The translations under genes and the position numbers were made by a program. Below are positions 60,653-64,000 of a stretch of 64,000 nucleotides of DNA, piece by piece. The DNA is taken from contig NZ_LROS01000075.1 in assembly GCF_001675165.1 (NCBI RefSeq), positions 101,993 to 165,992 on the forward strand, read 5' to 3'. The notes under the pieces are model-generated. The model ran no database searches and was not told the DNA's origin. It saw only the letters and a list, made by a program, of their open reading frames with translations. The DNA comes from Clostridium ragsdalei P11. GTDB lineage: Bacteria > Bacillota > Clostridia > Clostridiales > Clostridiaceae. The number at the start of each line of letters is the position of its first letter. Within the stretch, counting starts at the first letter, position 1.

Positions 60653-61336
60653 GTGTCTAGAAGAACTAAATATACGGTAGAGGAAAAATACAAGATTCTA
60701 ATGGAATATAAAAATGGGAGTAAATCAATACAAGAAATCCACACTAAGTATATGGTTAGTGTTTATGCTTTTTATAAATGGAGATACAACTATGAAAAGT
60801 ATGGAGTAGATGGACTAAGAGAGTCAAAAACTTGCAAGAAATACTCAAAAGAATTAAAGGAACAAGTTGTTCTAGAATACCTTTCAGGCAAATACTCACA
60901 GGGAGAACTCGTGAAAAAATATGAGATAACAGATAAAACAGTGTTGAAAAGGTGGTTAAACAATTATAATAGTCATAGAGAAGTAACGGCAAAACCGAAA
61001 GGAAGGAGAAACTCTATGACAAAGGGAAGAAGTACGTCTTTAGAAGAAAGAATTGAAATTGCAAAATATTGCATTGAGCATAATAATAACTATCAGCAGG
61101 TTGCTGAGGCTTATCAAGTCTCCTATCAGCAAGTATATCAATGGGTTAAAAAATATAAATTCGGTGGAGAAAATGCACTTCAGGATACACGTGGCAAAAA
61201 TAAGATTGAATCGGAGCTTACACCTGAAGAGAAAATGAAACTTGAAATGAAGAAACTTGAAACTGAAAATGAAAGATTAAGGGCGGAAAATGCATTCTTA
61301 AAAAAATTGGAGGAACTAGAAAGGAGGCGGTATTAA
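60653..61336 (+). CDS. IS3-family transposase OrfA
   Basis: 227 residues with three helix-turn-helix segments (KILMEYKNGSKSIQEIHTKY, QGELVKKYEITDKTVLKRWL, YQQVAEAYQVSYQQVYQWV) and a C-terminal leucine-zipper coiled coil. Near the end zero-frame TTA AAA AAA gives an A-AAA-AAA slippery heptamer at 61300-61306, where a -1 shift would join OrfB. Confidence 0.9.
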   Translation: MSRRTKYTVEEKYKILMEYKNGSKSIQEIHTKYMVSVYAFYKWRYNYEKYGVDGLRESKTCKKYSKELKEQVVLEYLSGKYSQGELVKKYEITDKTVLKRWLNNYNSHREVTAKPKGRRNSMTKGRSTSLEERIEIAKYCIEHNNNYQQVAEAYQVSYQQVYQWVKKYKFGGENALQDTRGKNKIESELTPEEKMKLEMKKLETENERLRAENAFLKKLEELERRRY

Positions 61337-61425
61337 GCCGTATAAAACAAGAAAATAAATATATTGCAATTTCAATACTTCATGAAAAAGAGAATTTCTC
61401 TATATCTCTATTATGTAAAATAGCA

Positions 61426-62214
61426 ATGATTCCACGTTCTTCGTACTATAAGTGGACAAAACGTGAAAAAAGTATGCAAGAGACTGAAAATAGTATGTTG
61501 ATTGCAGAGATTGTTAAAATCTATGATGAAGTAGATGGTATCTATGGTTATCGAAGAATGACTTTGAACTTAAATCATAGGCTGGGTAAAAATTTTAACC
61601 ATAAACGCATCTATCGACTTATGAAACTGGCATCGTTACAGTCTGTAATTCGCAGAAAGAAAAAACGTTATGTCAAATCTGCTCCGCAGCAGGTAGCAGA
61701 AAATTTACTAAATCGTACGTTTTCAGCCGATAGGCTGAATCAGAAGTGGCTTACTGATGTTACTGAGTTCAAATATGGTAACTCTCAAAAGGCTTATTTA
61801 AGTGCCATTTTTGATCTATATGACAACTCTATTGTCGCATATATTCTTGGTCATTCTAACAATAATGATCTTGTTTTTAATAACTTAGACTTAGCCTTAT
61901 CATCCAATCCAGGTGCAAGCCCTATGCTTCATAGCGATCGTGGTTTTCAATATACATCTTATGGTTTTAAGCGAAAGCTTGATGAAGCTCAAATGACACA
62001 AAGCATGTCACGAGTGGGCAAATGCATTGATAATGGCCCAATGGAGGCCTTTTGGGGAACTCTTAAATGTGAAAAGTACTATCTCCATAAATATCATACA
62101 TATGAAGAACTAACCAATGCAATCAATGAATATATCAATTTCTATAATACTAAGAGACTACAAAAAAGATTAAACGGCCTAACCCCAATGGAATTTAGGG
62201 CTTTATCCGTTTAA
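61426..62214 (+). CDS. IS3-family transposase OrfB (catalytic part)
   Basis: 262 residues from the first ATG. The DDE integrase core has Asp in TDVTEF, Asp in LHSDRGFQY and Glu in PMEAFWGTLK, and ends with GLTPMEFRAL. The frame is open upstream to the A7 run at 61300, without a usable start codon or ribosome site. It is most likely made as an OrfAB fusion by -1 frameshifting. It appears intact, so the element may be active. Confidence 0.92.
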   Translation: MIPRSSYYKWTKREKSMQETENSMLIAEIVKIYDEVDGIYGYRRMTLNLNHRLGKNFNHKRIYRLMKLASLQSVIRRKKKRYVKSAPQQVAENLLNRTFSADRLNQKWLTDVTEFKYGNSQKAYLSAIFDLYDNSIVAYILGHSNNNDLVFNNLDLALSSNPGASPMLHSDRGFQYTSYGFKRKLDEAQMTQSMSRVGKCIDNGPMEAFWGTLKCEKYYLHKYHTYEELTNAINEYINFYNTKRLQKRLNGLTPMEFRALSV

Positions 62215-62397
62215 ATAACTTTTATTATTTCCACTGTCTACTTGACAGGGTGCAGTTCATTTTTGAATAATACGATGTTTTCCAAATTGTTCGTTTTTAA
62301 TTGTGATATTAGATAAAAATATTACATATGACGTATACCTTATATTTCTGCAGAAGAACTTCGTCAACCTTTAGATTCTACTGTGTCAGTCTACAGT

Positions 62398-63558
62398 CTA
62401 TAAAAATTTTTTTCGTGATCCACTGGATCCATTAAACACAATTGCCCATCCTTCTTTCCACTCCTGTAAGTACCTTTCAAAGTCGCTATCATCCCTACTA
62501 ATAGTACTTGTAAGGGTAAAAATTTCTTCTTCCTTAATAACAACCTTACGCTGATTGTGAGGAAGTGTAGCTTGACATAGAAGAAAATTAAAAACAGCAG
62601 AATTGTTACCTGGATTGAGAGCAATAAGATCCATATGTTCCTTGATTATTTCACGAATTCGCATTTTTTGTTTCGCATCCATCCTAGCTCCCAAAATAAT
62701 TCCCACTAGCTGATTGGGCTGATAGTGAAACAGTCGTTCTTGCTGGCTACACTCGACAACCTCTCCAAAGAGCCATGGAATAGGAGAAGAGAGTGTTAAC
62801 CGTGACTCTTGTTCATAATCCCAGCAGTTGTGTTTTATCAAGTGCTGTTGTCTTTTCCATGTAAGAAAATCTTTCTGCTTCCTTTTATCAATTTCTGGTC
62901 CGATAACATACTGTGGAAAACAATAGAATGCATTATTGCTTGTAGAATCTACGCTATATGATATATCTTCAAATGGGAAACTATCTGGAATAGCCTGACT
63001 CATCTTTGGGGCTATTCCATTTTGAGTATTCCTTCCTACTGAATTTCTCTTGTGTTTATGGCATTGATAAAGGCTATTATCAATAGCCTTAAAAATTAGG
63101 CAGTATCCTTGATGCATTGAGGCATAATGAGCCCACATTAGCATTTCATCGCATACCCTTGAGAATGAAACAAAATACGTGTTTCTTGGTTTATACAAAT
63201 CCAGAAAATGCTTAATTTGTTTATCAAGTATAAAAGCTGTTATTAAATCAGGAGGAAACTGAAGAGAACATAATACTTTGATATAATCAAGTTGAAGAAC
63301 TTCATCATAGGTTAATGGTGAAATTTTAGTAAGATATGCCGAGAGCTGTTCTTCATATCTTGTTTTGTTTGGATTATTATAATTCTTCCATGCAAGCTCT
63401 AGTAACCTTCTCCATTTACCCTTATCTGCTTCAAAAGCAAGGAATGTCTTTCCATCAAATGGGTCATTGCATTCCTTATTAGAGGCAAAGTAAATCTCAT
63501 TATACATCAGTTCCTTAATAGCAAGTTCGCTGGATGGTCTAAAACGATAGTAGAACAT
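62398..63558 (-). CDS. DUF2971 family protein
   Basis: 386 residues. MFYYRFRPSSELAIKELMYNEIYFASNKECNDPFDG start and the signature MLMWAHYASMHQGYCLIF at about residues 138-155 mark DUF2971. The C-terminal 100 residues carry no recognisable domain. The start has GGAGGG. Higher GC and its position beside an IS element suggest acquisition. DUF2971 genes are common in accessory islands; function unknown. Confidence 0.88.
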   Translation of the reverse strand: MFYYRFRPSSELAIKELMYNEIYFASNKECNDPFDGKTFLAFEADKGKWRRLLELAWKNYNNPNKTRYEEQLSAYLTKISPLTYDEVLQLDYIKVLCSLQFPPDLITAFILDKQIKHFLDLYKPRNTYFVSFSRVCDEMLMWAHYASMHQGYCLIFKAIDNSLYQCHKHKRNSVGRNTQNGIAPKMSQAIPDSFPFEDISYSVDSTSNNAFYCFPQYVIGPEIDKRKQKDFLTWKRQQHLIKHNCWDYEQESRLTLSSPIPWLFGEVVECSQQERLFHYQPNQLVGIILGARMDAKQKMRIREIIKEHMDLIALNPGNNSAVFNFLLCQATLPHNQRKVVIKEEEIFTLTSTISRDDSDFERYLQEWKEGWAIVFNGSSGSRKKFL

Positions 63559-64000
63559 TTTATATCCCTCCGTTCATTGTTTTTTCTCATATTTAAGCTT
63601 AAAGTTCTATCCCTGAATATTTCATGGGAATATAGCATACTTTTACCGATATAATGGTAATTATACCACATGATTCAAGTGATTTCACTATCGCATATTA
63701 AGAGAGATACTATTATTCAACACCGTATTATTAAATTTTCAACGAATCATGACTTACTTCACAGCCGCCAATGAAAATAGAAACATCCTACAATTCAAAT
63801 GTTTGCAATGTACATATGTGGACATAATTTCATATTGGCAGGGCTAAGTCTGAATGTTCTTTGGAGGATTTGCACCCCGATTTTCAACGTAGACGTATTA
63901 CCCATGAGCACAGCAGATTGTTGCACCACTAAGAAGTGGATAGCACGTGTAGCAAAGTTCCTATTATCTCGGGTAATTCTCCTGCTAATTTTTTATAGGG
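63559..64000. other. Intergenic end of the window, no gene recognised
   Basis: The stretch holds the GGAGGG site of the DUF2971 gene and an AT-rich part with a small inverted repeat (TACCGATATAATGGTA). From about 63838 the base composition is richer in G and C, with GGAGGATTTGCACCCCG, but no open frame or RNA I can identify. Confidence 0.4.

Larger units (their letters stand above)
60585..62259 (+). mobile_element. Complete IS3-family insertion sequence
   Basis: About 1675 bp. Terminal inverted repeats start TGATATGCTCCC at the left and TGAACTGCACCC (minus strand) at the right, sharing AAGTAGACAG further in. Two overlapping transposase frames lie inside. A short T-run flanks both ends and could hide a 3-4 bp target duplication. 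The left end contains a hairpin (TGCTCCCTTT with AAAGGGGGCA) that can block outside transcription. Two solo ends are at 53133 and 58627. Confidence 0.88.

Noticed and set aside
62398..63558. Part of an anti-phage defence system
   Set aside because: DUF2971 genes occur in islands, but no neighbouring nuclease, helicase, toxin or other defence gene is visible, so no defence role is claimed.

Overview
ORGANISM. The DNA is AT-rich, with strong AGGAGG-type ribosome binding sites and near-unbroken operons. Its first 17.6 kb carry a complete acetyl-CoA (Wood-Ljungdahl) gene cluster. This fits an acetogenic Clostridium of the C. ljungdahlii / C. autoethanogenum group. The CODH gene is uninterrupted: codon 401 reads TCA (Ser), which from memory is the C. 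ljungdahlii form rather than the TGA form of C. autoethanogenum.

1-18.6 kb (all minus strand, read right to left): acsA (CODH), cooC, fhs, fchA, folD, metV, metF, lpdA, a second cooC-like gene, acsD, acsC, acsE, acsB, gcvH and a corrinoid-protein activator that runs off the window edge. These genes take formate to methyl-THF, move the methyl group to the corrinoid protein, reduce CO2 to CO and condense both to acetyl-CoA. Several intercistronic hairpins punctuate the operon. The stretch between acsA and cooC holds two hairpins, an extended -10 promoter and a large inverted repeat.

19-29 kb: an operon of small NifX/orange-protein-like cofactor binders, two ferredoxin-containing MinD-type ATPases, a Fur regulator and a DUF134 regulator, plus a separate Mrp/NBP35 ATPase and a flavin reductase. 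Three promoters here are built identically: a 54-bp unit with TTGGCATTTG half-sites at both ends, wrapped around a -35/-10 pair. A fourth, degenerate copy lies inside the operon. This looks like a clostridial counterpart of the Desulfovibrio orange-protein system with its own regulon.

26-40 kb: two LysR/target divergent pairs (a YeiH exporter and a siroheme/4Fe-4S sulfite reductase-like protein) with similar LysR boxes; two paralogous YraQ + TIGR03943 permease modules around a ZnuA-like metal-binding lipoprotein; a minimal SufC-SufB/D pair; and DUF364 and DUF1847 genes.

40-56 kb: a metal/oxyanion island. It has two FecB-type binding proteins, a FecCD/ATPase importer, a MOSC protein with a long structured leader, a SAM methyltransferase, FmdE, and ModABC with ModD. 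A TrsS-like radical SAM enzyme with a CobW GTPase follows. It plausibly supplies Mo/W and related cofactors for formate dehydrogenases and other oxidoreductases.

56-64 kb: an accessory, decaying region with an IS3-family element, solo IS ends, an integrase remnant beside a tRNA 3' fragment, frameshifted GNAT and nitroreductase genes, a permuted chagasin-type inhibitor and a DUF2971 gene. Scattered across the window is a family of 165-370 bp intergenic elements with inverted arms made of degenerate 7-nt repeats.
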